From: Microbacterium sp. C5A9
GTDB taxonomy: Bacteria; Actinomycetota; Actinomycetes; Actinomycetales; Microbacteriaceae
DNA: 64,000 nucleotides
Assembly: GCF_022627955.1 (NCBI RefSeq)
Contig: NZ_JABXGD010000005.1
Location: forward strand, 279,968 to 343,967
Direction of reading: 5' to 3'
Program-made: the position numbers and the translations under genes
Shown here: positions 16,479-24,625 of the stretch, in pieces
Position numbering within the stretch: position 1 is the first letter of the stretch
Layout of the letters: each line of letters opens with the position of its first letter
The notes under the pieces: generated by a model
What the model saw: only the letters and a program-made list of their open reading frames with translations
The model's database searches: none
Told to the model about the DNA's origin: nothing

Positions 16479-16687
16479 TGCGGCGGCGATCTCCGGCGAT
16501 CTCCGGGTATCGCCTGATGGGAGCGCATTTTCACTGAATGAATGTTCAATCGATATCCCGATAACCCTTGTGATCGGCCATTATCTCGATCAAGATGGCT
16601 CGAAACATCTGAACACGTGGATGCAGGTCACCGAGGGGGTGGCCATTCCCAGGCGTCCGCGAGAGCCGATTCCTGAGGGGGAAGAAC
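16479..16687 (+). promoter_or_regulatory. 209-nt, locally AT-rich promoter region of the SipW surface operon
   Basis: The stretch at about 16524-16620 is clearly richer in A and T than its surroundings. It contains short dyads (TGAATGAATGTTCA; TCGATATCCCGATA) and several possible -10 boxes. A GAGGGGGAAG ribosome binding site lies just before the ATG. No gene is seen. Such AT-rich upstream regions often mark genes controlled by repressors or nucleoid proteins, but I cannot name a regulator. Confidence 0.4.
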
Positions 16688-17311
16688 ATGGCTACGAAGG
16701 ACACGCAACGCAAGGTTCTGGCGGTTCTGGCAGGAGGTGTCGTGCTCGGTGTGGGCGTCGGCGTCACACTCGCCGCGTGGAACGACTCGGAGTTCGCGAC
16801 CGGGACGTTCACGGCCGGTTCGTTCAACCTCGAGGGCTCGACGACGAGCGCCACAGCCGGGTACGCCGAGCACAACGTCGATGACGGCGACACGGCGGCC
16901 TCGCTCGTGTTTCAGCTGCCCGAGGTCGCGTCGTCGATGGCGCCCGGCGATGTGGTCTACGCCCCGTTCTGGGTGCGTCTCGACAGCACCACCACCAACG
17001 ACGCCACGCTTCTTCCCGCCGGTATCACCGCGGGGACCGGCGGCAACGAGGCGAACCTGTCGTACACCGTGACCGCGATCGACGCCGCAGAGACCTGCGA
17101 CGCGACGGCCACCGGAGACGTGGTCGCCACGGGCGCGACGCTGAGCGCGCAGACGGGCGCCACCTCGGTGCCTCTGACGCAGGGCGCGACGGCCGGAACG
17201 CCCGGCACGCCGGTGCAGCTGTGCTTCGCCGTCACCGCCGGCGCAGGACTCGATCAGGGTGACACCGCCGTCGCGACGTGGGAGTTCACGGCCACCTCCA
17301 TCGACAACTGA
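16688..17311 (+). CDS. surface/matrix protein with SipW-type signal peptide (TasA/camelysin-like), copy 1
   Basis: A 207-residue exported protein. The N-terminus is KVLAVLAGGVVLGVGVGVTLAAWNDSE, the alternate signal peptide handled by SipW-like peptidases. The FxxGxF(N/D)(L/I) segment after it (FTAGSFNLEGS) starts the mature beta-sandwich, and the mature part is Thr/Ala/Gly-rich with two Cys. TasA in Bacillus forms biofilm fibres; that this one polymerises is inference. The signal peptidase gene lies two genes downstream. The next gene encodes a paralogue starting 2 nt after the stop. Confidence 0.8.
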   Translation: MATKDTQRKVLAVLAGGVVLGVGVGVTLAAWNDSEFATGTFTAGSFNLEGSTTSATAGYAEHNVDDGDTAASLVFQLPEVASSMAPGDVVYAPFWVRLDSTTTNDATLLPAGITAGTGGNEANLSYTVTAIDAAETCDATATGDVVATGATLSAQTGATSVPLTQGATAGTPGTPVQLCFAVTAGAGLDQGDTAVATWEFTATSIDN

Positions 17312-17313
17312 TC

Positions 17314-17931
17314 ATGGCTGACACCCGCAGCGGCATGCGGGAGGCGAAGCGGCTGCGCTCCCGCCGGATACGTGCTCTACTCGCGTCCGGGCTGGTGTTC
17401 GGAGTGGGCGCGACCATGACCCTCGCCGCCTGGAACGACTCCGAGTACGGCAGCACGACCTTCACGGCGGGGCGCTTCGACATCGTGGGCTCCACCGACG
17501 GCAGCACCTTCTCGAGCCATCCGGTCGGCACACCTGCTGCGCTCTCATTCACCGCGCCGTTCAATGCGATGGTGCCCGGCAGCACCGTCTACTCGCTCTT
17601 CAGCGTGCGGACGGCCAACCCGTCGGTCGCGGGCTCGCTGCAGCTGAGCGTCGCGTCGACCACCGGTACGGGCCTCGCGACGTTCCTGCGCTACGGCGTG
17701 CGCACGATCGCCGGCACCGCCTGCAACGCCACCACGTTCGCGGCCGGGACGTCGGTGGTCCCCGACAACTCGGCGATGAACACCGCGGGCACGGCGACGC
17801 AGGCGGTCACGGCGAACTCCGGGTCGACCGTGAACTACTGCTTCGCGGTCTCGCTTCCGGCGGCCACCGACAACACGGCGCAGGGGCTCACTGCCGTGCA
17901 GACATGGCAGGTCCTCGGAACGGCGTCCTGA
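17314..17931 (+). CDS. surface/matrix protein with SipW-type signal peptide, copy 2
   Basis: A 205-residue paralogue of the preceding protein. It shares the signal region (LVFGVGATMTLAAWNDSEY) and the FTAGRFDIVGS mature start. It has a slightly longer, more basic N-terminus (KRLRSRRIRAL) and a beta-rich Ser/Thr body with two Cys. The ATG at 17314 is chosen over the longer open frame because it gives the canonical n-region and follows the previous stop at once. Tandem paralogues suggest a major and a minor subunit (inference). Confidence 0.78.
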   Translation: MADTRSGMREAKRLRSRRIRALLASGLVFGVGATMTLAAWNDSEYGSTTFTAGRFDIVGSTDGSTFSSHPVGTPAALSFTAPFNAMVPGSTVYSLFSVRTANPSVAGSLQLSVASTTGTGLATFLRYGVRTIAGTACNATTFAAGTSVVPDNSAMNTAGTATQAVTANSGSTVNYCFAVSLPAATDNTAQGLTAVQTWQVLGTAS

Positions 17932-17979
17932 GAGCGACGGAGGAGACGTGCGGAGAATGACGAGGGCGCGGAGACGGCG

Positions 17980-18591
17980 ATGACGACACCGATCACGAGG
18001 AGGGCCCTTCGCGAGCAGGCAGCGGAGTCCCGGGCTCTCTCCGCGCCCGCATCCGCGCAGGCGCCCGCGCCCGCACCGCGGCGTAGACGACGGGGCGTCG
18101 GGCGGGCACTGGCGGACGTCGCTCTCTGGATCGCAGCCGTCGCGGGTGTCGCCTGCATGGTGCTCGTGATCCTCGCCCTCACGGCGAACATCACCCTCAT
18201 CATGTTCCGCACCGGCTCGATGTCGCCGACCATCCCCGCGGGCTCCGTCGCCGTCGTGCAGCGGGTTCCGGCATCCGACATCCGGGTCGGCGACGTCGTG
18301 ACCGTCGATCGTGCGGGCGATCTGCCGGTGACGCACCGGGTCACCTCGGTCGCCGCGGGCGCGGACGAGGCGGAGCGGATCATCACGATGCGCGGCGACG
18401 CGAACGCCGACGACGATCCGTTCCCGTACCCGGTGAGCTCGGTGCGCGTCGTGCTCTTCTCCGTCCCCGGGATCGCGACCGTGATCGCGGGACTCGGGGA
18501 TCCGCTCGTGCTCGGCGGCCTCACCGTCGGCGCGACCGTGCTCGTGGTGTGGGCGTTCTGGCCCCGTGCGCCGCGCGAGGGCCGCGGATGA
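17980..18591 (+). CDS. SipW-like (ER-type) signal peptidase I
   Basis: A 203-residue membrane protease. After a basic Ala/Pro-rich N-terminus there is one transmembrane helix (about 48-75), then the catalytic Ser in TGSMSPTIPAGS (S80). The general base is His (LPVTHRV, H119) instead of the usual Lys, and a conserved Asp lies in MRGDANADDD (D140). This Ser-His-Asp pattern is the ER/SipW type. A second hydrophobic segment is at the C-terminus. It would cut the three neighbouring proteins with TasA-like signal peptides. Confidence 0.88.
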   Translation: MTTPITRRALREQAAESRALSAPASAQAPAPAPRRRRRGVGRALADVALWIAAVAGVACMVLVILALTANITLIMFRTGSMSPTIPAGSVAVVQRVPASDIRVGDVVTVDRAGDLPVTHRVTSVAAGADEAERIITMRGDANADDDPFPYPVSSVRVVLFSVPGIATVIAGLGDPLVLGGLTVGATVLVVWAFWPRAPREGRG

Positions 18592-19265
18592 GCCGACGGG
18601 GGATGCTGCTGCCGAAGGCGATCGTCGTGTCGACGGTCGTCGTGGTCGCCGCGCTGGGGGGTGGCGTCGCGGCGGGCCCGGCGCTGGCGGCGCAGACGAC
18701 CGATGTGGTGCAGGGCACCGTGCTGCGGCTGGAGTCGGTCGCCGACTGGGCGGCCGCGTCGAGTCTGCGTCCGGGACAGCCGATCGAGTGGACCGTGACG
18801 GTCAGCGCCGATGCTCCGGACCCCGGGACCGTGCGGATCGGCGTCAGCGCGCGGGGCGACGCGCCCCTGCTCGTCGACGCCCGCGTCTGCATGCAACCCT
18901 GGCAGGGGGACGAGTGTCCGCAGGGGGCGCGCCCCCTCCGATCCGGGTGGTCGGTGCCCCGCGACGGCAGCGAGGTGCCTCTCGTCGAGATGGGCGACGC
19001 CGAGGTGGCGCATCTGCGGCTCACGATCGCGCTCGAGGGACCCGCTGAGGGCAGCACGGAGATGCGCGTGCATGCGGAGGGAGCCGGAGAGTCGGCCGTC
19101 ATCGGCCCCGGCGGCGGCACCGACGGCGGTCTCGCGGCCACGGGCCTGTCACCGCACACCCGGTGGGCGTTCGCCGCGGGCGGGGTGCTGCTCGTCGCCG
19201 GCACGGCCTTCGCCTTCCTCCGCCGGCCCCAGGATCCGCCGGATGCGCCGGAGGAGGACTCATGA
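18588..19265 (+). CDS. secreted, LAxTG wall-anchored surface protein of the SipW operon
   Basis: A 225-residue exported protein. It has an ordinary Sec signal peptide (ending ALAAQT), a beta-rich extracellular part with two Cys, and a C-terminal sorting signal: LAATG, a hydrophobic helix (WAFAAGGVLLVAGTAFAFL), then RR. LAxTG is the motif of class E sortases of high-GC Gram-positives; no sortase gene is in the window. The ATG overlaps the stop of the signal peptidase gene in ATGA. It may tether fibres made by its neighbours (inference). Confidence 0.72.
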   Translation: MSRRGMLLPKAIVVSTVVVVAALGGGVAAGPALAAQTTDVVQGTVLRLESVADWAAASSLRPGQPIEWTVTVSADAPDPGTVRIGVSARGDAPLLVDARVCMQPWQGDECPQGARPLRSGWSVPRDGSEVPLVEMGDAEVAHLRLTIALEGPAEGSTEMRVHAEGAGESAVIGPGGGTDGGLAATGLSPHTRWAFAAGGVLLVAGTAFAFLRRPQDPPDAPEEDS

Positions 19266-19804
19266 CCGCGCCGCGTCGGCACCGGGTGCTCGCGGCCGTG
19301 GCCGGAGCCGCGCTGGTGGTGGCCGTGGGGCTCACGCCGGCGGCCCAGGTGACCGATGCCGCCTTCACGGATCGCGAGACTGCGACCGCGACGTTCACGG
19401 CGATCGACGTGCCGGAGCCGGTGAGCTCTCAGACGCCGGGGTGCACCGCGCAGAGCGGGCTGGCCGGTGTCAACCCGACGGTCACGATCTACTGGCGGGT
19501 TCCGGTCGGCGTCACCGGCTACTCGCTCACCAACGCCGAATTCGGACTGGCCAACAACCAGGGACTGCTCGAGCCGATCCTCAGCAACCTGCTGCAGAAC
19601 GTGAGCACGACGGGCACCTCCTCGGCGTATGTGACGACGATCAGCGGAGCCCTGCTCGCCAACATCCTCGGAGGTTCGAAGACGCTCGCGATCCGCTTCA
19701 GCGGACCCGGTGGATGGAAGTCGCACTGGCTGGTCGCCACCGCTTCGTTCGGGCTGCTCGGAGCGAACCCGGCGTGCGTGATGAGCACCGCCCTCAGCTA
19801 CTGA
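19262..19804 (+). CDS. third exported protein with SipW-type signal peptide
   Basis: A 180-residue protein with the signal region VLAAVAGAALVVAVGLTPAAQVTDAAFTDRE, the A(A/T)FTD variant of the SipW-type cleavage region, followed by ATFTAIDVPEP. The mature part has two Cys and no repeats. It overlaps the LAxTG gene in ATGA and ends the operon. Ribosome site GGAGGA. Its sequence is unlike the two paralogues upstream, so it may be a different subunit or an assembly factor. Function unknown. Confidence 0.7.
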   Translation: MTAPRRHRVLAAVAGAALVVAVGLTPAAQVTDAAFTDRETATATFTAIDVPEPVSSQTPGCTAQSGLAGVNPTVTIYWRVPVGVTGYSLTNAEFGLANNQGLLEPILSNLLQNVSTTGTSSAYVTTISGALLANILGGSKTLAIRFSGPGGWKSHWLVATASFGLLGANPACVMSTALSY

Positions 19805-19868
19805 GCCGCCGTCGACGGCGAACGGGAGGTCACTCGGCGCAGTCAGGCGGCGCGGTCGGTCGGCGAGG

Positions 19869-20561
19869 TCAGTCCGCCAGGGCGAGAGCCCGGAAGGCGT
19901 CGCGCTCGCGCAGGTGCTCGCGGCGGCTCGCCGCGGCGGCAGCGGTGGCCTCGGCGATCCGGGTCGGCACCTGCATGCCCGTCGTACGACGGTAGAGCTC
20001 GTCGATCAGATCGGTCGCGAGCCCGACGAGCTTCGCGATCTCGCGGTCGTCCCTGTCGATCCAGACGCACCGGGGCTCGTCGTGCACCGGCGCGAAGTCG
20101 ACGTGCTCCTCCCAGACGAAGAGGGTGCGCTCGGCGCCGAGCACGTGCTGCTGCCACCACACCTGGCGCAGGTATGTGCGGGGGATGCCACGGAAGGCCT
20201 TGTTCGTCGTCTTGATCTCGGCGAGCTTCACGCGGCCGTCCGCATCGACGGCGATGCCGTCGGGGGTGGCGAGATGGCGGTGCTCGACCTCGGCGCGGAA
20301 CAGGGCGGAGGAGGGGAGGATGCCGTGCGTCGCCGCCACCCAGGCGGCGATCTCGGGCTCGCGGCGACGCCCGTGGTCGGTGTACGCATTGCCGCCGAAA
20401 CGGGGTCCGCCGCCGAGTTTGGAGTCCGCCGCACGGGCGATCGACCGCTCACTGGTCAGCCCCGCCACGTCGGTCGCGGTGATCCCGCGCGAACGGGCCC
20501 GCATCCAGGCCACGCGGTCACGGGAGTCCGCGACGATGCGAGCTTGGAGTTCCGGAGTCAC
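19869..20561 (-). CDS. YqaJ-type viral recombinase/exonuclease family protein
   Basis: A 230-residue protein of the YqaJ / lambda-exonuclease fold (PD-(D/E)xK nuclease). It starts with SRGITATDVAGL, typical of YqaJ proteins. Candidate catalytic residues are E in HGRRREPEIAAW, D in TPDGIAVD and the E-x-K in KLAEIKTTNKAF, followed by IPRTYLRQVWWQQHVLGAERTLF. Relatives are phage 5'-3' exonucleases, but no phage gene lies nearby, so this looks like a resident chromosomal copy. The start is GTG at 20561 with TACGCT 6 nt upstream, so it is leaderless. Confidence 0.8.
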   Translation of the reverse strand: MTPELQARIVADSRDRVAWMRARSRGITATDVAGLTSERSIARAADSKLGGGPRFGGNAYTDHGRRREPEIAAWVAATHGILPSSALFRAEVEHRHLATPDGIAVDADGRVKLAEIKTTNKAFRGIPRTYLRQVWWQQHVLGAERTLFVWEEHVDFAPVHDEPRCVWIDRDDREIAKLVGLATDLIDELYRRTTGMQVPTRIAEATAAAAASRREHLRERDAFRALALAD

Positions 20562-20567
20562 CCATCG

Positions 20568-20573
20568 AGCGTA
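20568..20573 (-). promoter_or_regulatory. -10 box of the YqaJ-like gene (leaderless)
   Basis: TACGCT on the minus strand, exactly 6 nt before the GTG. Confidence 0.5.
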
Positions 20574-20643
20574 ACCCCGGTCGCCGACGCTCCGGTCCCG
20601 TACACGCCGCACCCGGCATCCCTCGTCCGCGGCAGGCGAGCGA

Positions 20644-22008
20644 TCAGCCGAGCGTTGACCAGCCCTCGGGCCCGGCGGAGCCCGCGGTGTACTCCTCGAG
20701 GGGGACCTCGTCGCGATGCCATGCCTCGAGGACGGGTGCCACGATGCGCCAGCACTGCTCGGCGGCATCGCCGCGCACGGACAGGAGCGGGTCGCCGTCG
20801 AGCACGCCCGACAGCACTTCGGCGTAGGCCTTGAGCGCTCCCTCGCCGAGTTCGGCCGACAGGGTCGCGCGTTCCAGCTCGAAGGGGTCCTCGGCCGCGT
20901 TGAGGTTGAGCTCGAGGGAGATGCGGTCGGGGCCCAGGGAGAATCGGAGCACGGCACCGTCGGACGATCCGGTGAGACCCGTCGGCACGTGCCTGACGGG
21001 ACGGAAGCGCACGACGATCTCGGTCGCCGGCGTGCCGAGGGCCTTGCCGGAGCGGAGCCGGAAGGGCGTTCCCGCCCAGCGGCTGTTGCGCACCTCGAAC
21101 GTGGCCTCGGCGAGGGTCTCGGTCCGGCGCTCGGGATCGACTCCCGGCTCGTCGACGTACGACGGCTTCTCGGCGCCGCCGACGGTGCCGGCCGTGTACC
21201 GCGCCCGACGGGACGACGCCACCGGATCGTCGCCCCACACCGTGGTCGCACGCAGCACCGCGCTGGTCGCCGCACGGAAGTCGAGCTCGTCGAGAGTGGT
21301 CGGCTCCTCCATCGCGAGCACGGCGAGCACCTGCAGGAGGTGACTCTGGATCATGTCGACCAGGGCCCCGGCGGAGTCGTAGTAGCCGGCGCGTCCCTCC
21401 AGTGCCAGCGACTCGTCGTAGACGATGTCGACCGATTCGATGCTCTCGGCCGACCACAGCGGTTCGAGGATGCGGTTCGCGAACCGTGCGCCGAGCAGGT
21501 TGAGGGTCGTCGACCGGCCGAGGAAGTGATCCACCCGGAAGACCTGGCTCTCGGGGACGAGGGCGGTGAGCGTGCGGTTCAGCTCGCGCGCGCTCGCCTC
21601 GTCGGTGCCGAAGGGCTTCTCCATGACGAGCACGGCGCCGTCGGGCAGCATGTCGGGCGTCAGCGCCGCGATCGACGCCGCAGCGACCGAGGGAGGCACG
21701 GCGAAATAGAGCGCGACCTGCCCCGTGCAGTCCGGCAGCAGTGCGCGCAGGTCGTCCGGTCGGGTGATGTCGGTGCGCACGTACGACACCTCCACGCGCG
21801 CGGCGGCGTCGTCGGCATCCATCGTCGCGAACGCGGTGCGGACGACGGCGTCGAGATCCGCATCCGTCCAGTCCTCGCGATCGGCGCCGACGATGCGCAC
21901 CGCGCGGGAGGGCTCCCGCGTGAGCAGCTGTCCCAGCGCGGGCAGGAGGAGACGGGAGGCGAGATCGCCGCCGGCTCCGAAGATCACGAGCGTCGTCGCA
22001 TCGGCCAT
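20644..22008 (-). CDS. zwf: glucose-6-phosphate dehydrogenase
   Basis: A 454-residue enzyme of the pentose phosphate pathway (glucose 6-phosphate + NADP+ to 6-phosphogluconolactone). It has an N-terminal Rossmann motif FGAGGDLASRLLLPAL, the EKPFG motif, and the active-site segment RVDHFLGRS with the catalytic His. The usual RIDHYLGK motif has Lys where this protein has Arg. It is shorter than typical (about 480-510). It may be a second, divergent G6PD of the kind seen in actinobacteria. ATG start with TACGGT 6 nt upstream; divergent from the GH15 gene by 51 nt. Confidence 0.85.
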   Translation of the reverse strand: MADATTLVIFGAGGDLASRLLLPALGQLLTREPSRAVRIVGADREDWTDADLDAVVRTAFATMDADDAAARVEVSYVRTDITRPDDLRALLPDCTGQVALYFAVPPSVAAASIAALTPDMLPDGAVLVMEKPFGTDEASARELNRTLTALVPESQVFRVDHFLGRSTTLNLLGARFANRILEPLWSAESIESVDIVYDESLALEGRAGYYDSAGALVDMIQSHLLQVLAVLAMEEPTTLDELDFRAATSAVLRATTVWGDDPVASSRRARYTAGTVGGAEKPSYVDEPGVDPERRTETLAEATFEVRNSRWAGTPFRLRSGKALGTPATEIVVRFRPVRHVPTGLTGSSDGAVLRFSLGPDRISLELNLNAAEDPFELERATLSAELGEGALKAYAEVLSGVLDGDPLLSVRGDAAEQCWRIVAPVLEAWHRDEVPLEEYTAGSAGPEGWSTLG

Positions 22009-22014
22009 GAACCC

Positions 22015-22020
22015 ACCGTA
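22015..22020 (-). promoter_or_regulatory. -10 box of zwf (leaderless)
   Basis: TACGGT on the minus strand, 6 nt before the ATG. It lies in the 51-nt gap shared with the divergent GH15 gene. Confidence 0.5.
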
Positions 22021-22047
22021 ACCCGTCCACCCGACCGGCAGTCGTGT

Positions 22048-22053
22048 CAGAAT
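22048..22053 (+). promoter_or_regulatory. -10 box of the GH15 gene (leaderless)
   Basis: CAGAAT, 6 nt before the ATG at 22060. The same CAGAAT at the same distance precedes the PAP2 gene at 34204. Confidence 0.45.
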
Positions 22054-22059
22054 CGGGCG

Positions 22060-23853
22060 ATGCCCGCTCCGATCGAGGACTACGCCCTGCTCAGCGACTG
22101 CCGCACCGGCGCGCTCGTCTCGAAGGAGGGCAGCATCGACTGGCTGTGCCTTCCTCGCTTCGATGCGCCGTCGCTGTTCGGAGCGCTGCTCGGAGAGGCG
22201 AGCAACGGATGCTGGAGTCTGCGGCCCGTCGACGAGACGGCGACCTCCGCGCGGCACTACGTGTCCGACACGTTCATCCTCGTCACCCGGTGGGAGACGG
22301 CCGAGGGCATCGCCGAGGTGCACGAGTTCATGCCGCTGCACCCCTCGCGCAGCGATGTCGTCCGCCGGATCGTCGGCGTCTCCGGTCACGTCGACTTCGT
22401 CACGGAGCTGCGGCTGCATTTCGACTACTCCCGCAGACTTCCCTGGGTGCGGCAGGTCGGCACGGCCGAGGAGCCTGCTCTGCGCGCGACGGCGGGGCCG
22501 GAGGCGGTGGTCGTGCGCGGGGTGCGGCTCGTCGCCGAGGACCACCGGCACCGGGCGACGCTGACGGTCTCGGCCGGGGAGGTCCGCGATCTGACGCTCA
22601 GCTGGTTCCCCTCGCACGAGCATCCGCCGAAGCCGCTCGACGTCGACGACGCGATCGCCGCCACCCGAGCGTGGTGGCAGGGCTGGGCGAGCGGCATCGA
22701 GCACGAGGGCCCGTATCGCGCCGAGGTCGTGCGATCGCTGCTCGTGCTGCGGGCGCTCACCAACAGGGACACCGGCGGCATCGTGGCCGCGGCCACGACA
22801 TCGCTTCCCGAGGAGTTCGGCGGCTCGCGCAACTGGGACTACCGCTTCGTCTGGCTGCGGGATGCCGCGCTGACGCTCGAGGCCCTGATCGCACACGGCT
22901 TCCTCACCGAGGCGCACCACTGGCGGCGATGGCTGCTCAGGGCGGTGGCCGGCGAGCCGAACGAGGTGCAGATCATGTACGGGATCGCCGGTGAGCGCGA
23001 CCTCATCGAGCGCGAGCTCACGAGCCTGCCCGGCTACGGAGGTGCCGCGCCCGTGCGGATCGGCAACGGCGCGGTCGACCAGTACCAGGGCGATGTGATC
23101 GGAGAGGTGCTCGTCGCGCTGGAAGCGGCCCGGATCGCCGGTCTCGAGGAAGGGGACTTCTCGTGGCCGCTGCAGCGCGCGCTCATCGAGCAGGTGATCG
23201 CGTCCGTCGACCGCCCCGACAACGGCATCTGGGAGATCCGCGGCGAGCCGCAGTGGTTCACCCACTCCCGGGTCATGATGTGGGCGGCCCTCGATCGGGG
23301 TGTGCGCGCCGTGCGGGAGCACGCTCTGCCGGGTGACGCGGATCGGTGGGCGGCGGTGCGCGACGCGCTGCGGAGCGAGATCGACGAGCGCGGGGTGGAT
23401 GCCGACCACGGGTACTTCGTCCAGCACTACGGCTCGACCGAGGTCGACGCCTCGCTGCTCGTGCTGCCGCAGGTCGGGTACTGCGCGCCCGACGACCCGC
23501 GCATGCTCCGCACCGTGGCGCAGATCGAGCGCACCCTGCTCACGGACGGATTCCTGCGGCGGTATCGGACGGAGTCCGGCGTCGACGGGCTCGACGGTGG
23601 CGAGCATCCCTTCATCGCGTGCAGCTTCTGGCTGGTCGAGCAGTATGCGACGAGCGGGCGCGTCGACGAGGCCCGTGACCTGATGGCGCGGCTGATCGGC
23701 CTGGCGAACGACCTCGGCATACTCTCCGAGGAGTACGACGTCGGCGGGGCCCGGCAGGCGGGCAACACCCCGCAGGCGCTCTCGCATCTGAGCCTGATCC
23801 GCGCCGCCGATGCACTCGCCGGCCACGGAGGCCGTGCGGCCCACCGACGGTGA
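22060..23853 (+). CDS. glycoside hydrolase family 15 protein (glucoamylase/trehalase-like)
   Basis: A 597-residue cytoplasmic protein (no signal peptide). The N-terminal beta-sandwich starts IEDYALLSDCRTGALVSKEGSIDWLCLPRFD, and an (alpha/alpha)6 barrel follows. The two catalytic carboxylates are expected in the SRNWDYRFVWLRDAA region / mid-barrel and in SEEYDVGGARQAGNTPQALSH at the C-terminus. This group of actinobacterial GH15 enzymes includes trehalases as well as glucoamylases, so the substrate is not fixed. Divergent from zwf, which would use the glucose released after phosphorylation (inference). Confidence 0.85.
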   Translation: MPAPIEDYALLSDCRTGALVSKEGSIDWLCLPRFDAPSLFGALLGEASNGCWSLRPVDETATSARHYVSDTFILVTRWETAEGIAEVHEFMPLHPSRSDVVRRIVGVSGHVDFVTELRLHFDYSRRLPWVRQVGTAEEPALRATAGPEAVVVRGVRLVAEDHRHRATLTVSAGEVRDLTLSWFPSHEHPPKPLDVDDAIAATRAWWQGWASGIEHEGPYRAEVVRSLLVLRALTNRDTGGIVAAATTSLPEEFGGSRNWDYRFVWLRDAALTLEALIAHGFLTEAHHWRRWLLRAVAGEPNEVQIMYGIAGERDLIERELTSLPGYGGAAPVRIGNGAVDQYQGDVIGEVLVALEAARIAGLEEGDFSWPLQRALIEQVIASVDRPDNGIWEIRGEPQWFTHSRVMMWAALDRGVRAVREHALPGDADRWAAVRDALRSEIDERGVDADHGYFVQHYGSTEVDASLLVLPQVGYCAPDDPRMLRTVAQIERTLLTDGFLRRYRTESGVDGLDGGEHPFIACSFWLVEQYATSGRVDEARDLMARLIGLANDLGILSEEYDVGGARQAGNTPQALSHLSLIRAADALAGHGGRAAHRR

Positions 23854-23887
23854 TCCTGCCCGATTTGGGGCCGGGGGAGCCGTGGGG

Positions 23888-23893
23888 TACAGT
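23888..23893 (+). promoter_or_regulatory. -10 box of rplJ-rplL
   Basis: TACAGT, placing the start near 23900. The mRNA then has a 187-nt leader, unlike the many leaderless genes around it. Confidence 0.5.
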
Positions 23894-23899
23894 TGTCGT

Positions 23900-24086
23900 A
23901 ACCGAAGACCGCTGGTCATCGTCGTGCGCGTGAGTGCATGAGGATCGAAGCTCTGCTCAGCAGGGGCCCGCGCAGGACACGAACTTTCCAAAGCTCCGTG
24001 CGCTTGCGCCGGAGCTTTTCTGTTGCCAGGGGTCGGAACCGGTGCCTCACCGCCGTGAGGCACCTCGTACACACCAAGGAGTGACC
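23900..24086 (+). ncRNA. ribosomal protein L10 leader
   Basis: The leader before rplJ starts with ACCGAAGACCGCTGGT, the conserved AAGAC/CTGGT core of the L10(L12) binding leader in Gram-positive bacteria. A GATCGAAG segment and long-range pairing follow. L10-L12 bound to this RNA is expected to repress the operon. A terminator-like hairpin lies inside the leader (separate entry). Confidence 0.7.
23990..24019 (+). terminator. attenuator hairpin inside the L10 leader
   Basis: AAAGCTCCG (23990-23998) pairs with CGGAGCTTT (24010-24018). An extra GCG/CGC inner stem continues it, and TTTTC follows. It is a normal intrinsic terminator, but it lies about 70 nt before the rplJ start, so it must be conditional. 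Confidence 0.7.
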
Positions 24087-24575
24087 ATGGCGCAGAAGGA
24101 TGCATCGGTCGCCGAGCTCACGAAGTCATTCGAGAACTCGACTGCCGTTCTGCTGACCGAGTACCGCGGTCTGACGGTTGCCCAGCTCAAGGAGCTGCGC
24201 AACAGCATCCGTCAGGACGCTGAGTACGCCGTGGTGAAGAACACGCTGACCAAGATCGCCGCCAACAAGGCTGGCATCACCGCGCTGGACGACGACCTCA
24301 AGGGTCCGTCGGCCGTCGCGTTCGTGCACGGTGACTTCGTCGCCACTGCCAAGGCTCTTCGTGACTTCGCCAAGGCCAACCCGCTTCTCGTGATCAAGTC
24401 CGGCATCTTCGAGGGCAACGCCCTCTCTGCCGACGAGGTCAACAAGTACGCCGCGCTCGAGAGCCGTGAGGTTCTGCTGGCGAAGGCTGCGGGCATGATG
24501 AAGGCCACGATGGGCAAGGCTGCCGCCACCATCGATGCTCTTCGCGAAAAGCTGGAGACCGCCGAGGCCGCGTAA
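24087..24575 (+). CDS. rplJ: 50S ribosomal protein L10
   Basis: A 162-residue stalk base protein. It starts [38 protein letters not shown], binds 23S rRNA with its N-terminal domain, and carries L7/L12 dimers on its C-terminal helix ([18 protein letters not shown]). The upstream open frame to 23934 is leader RNA; the ATG with AAGGAG 6-7 nt upstream is the true start. L10 is the likely feedback repressor acting at the leader. Confidence 0.97.
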   Translation: MAQKDASVAELTKSFENSTAVLLTEYRGLTVAQLKELRNSIRQDAEYAVVKNTLTKIAANKAGITALDDDLKGPSAVAFVHGDFVATAKALRDFAKANPLLVIKSGIFEGNALSADEVNKYAALESREVLLAKAAGMMKATMGKAAATIDALREKLETAEAA

Positions 24576-24625
24576 GCGACCTGACGTTCTCGTTCAACAA
24601 AACCCATCTATCTAGGAGATACATC

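Noticed and set aside
19869..22008. Single large minus-strand protein spanning the YqaJ-like and zwf regions
   Set aside because: The long frame is out of phase with zwf; homology and leaderless -10 boxes define two separate genes.
23934..24086. N-terminal extension of ribosomal protein L10
   Set aside because: The region is the L10 leader RNA with an attenuator; L10 has its normal start and ribosome site at 24087.
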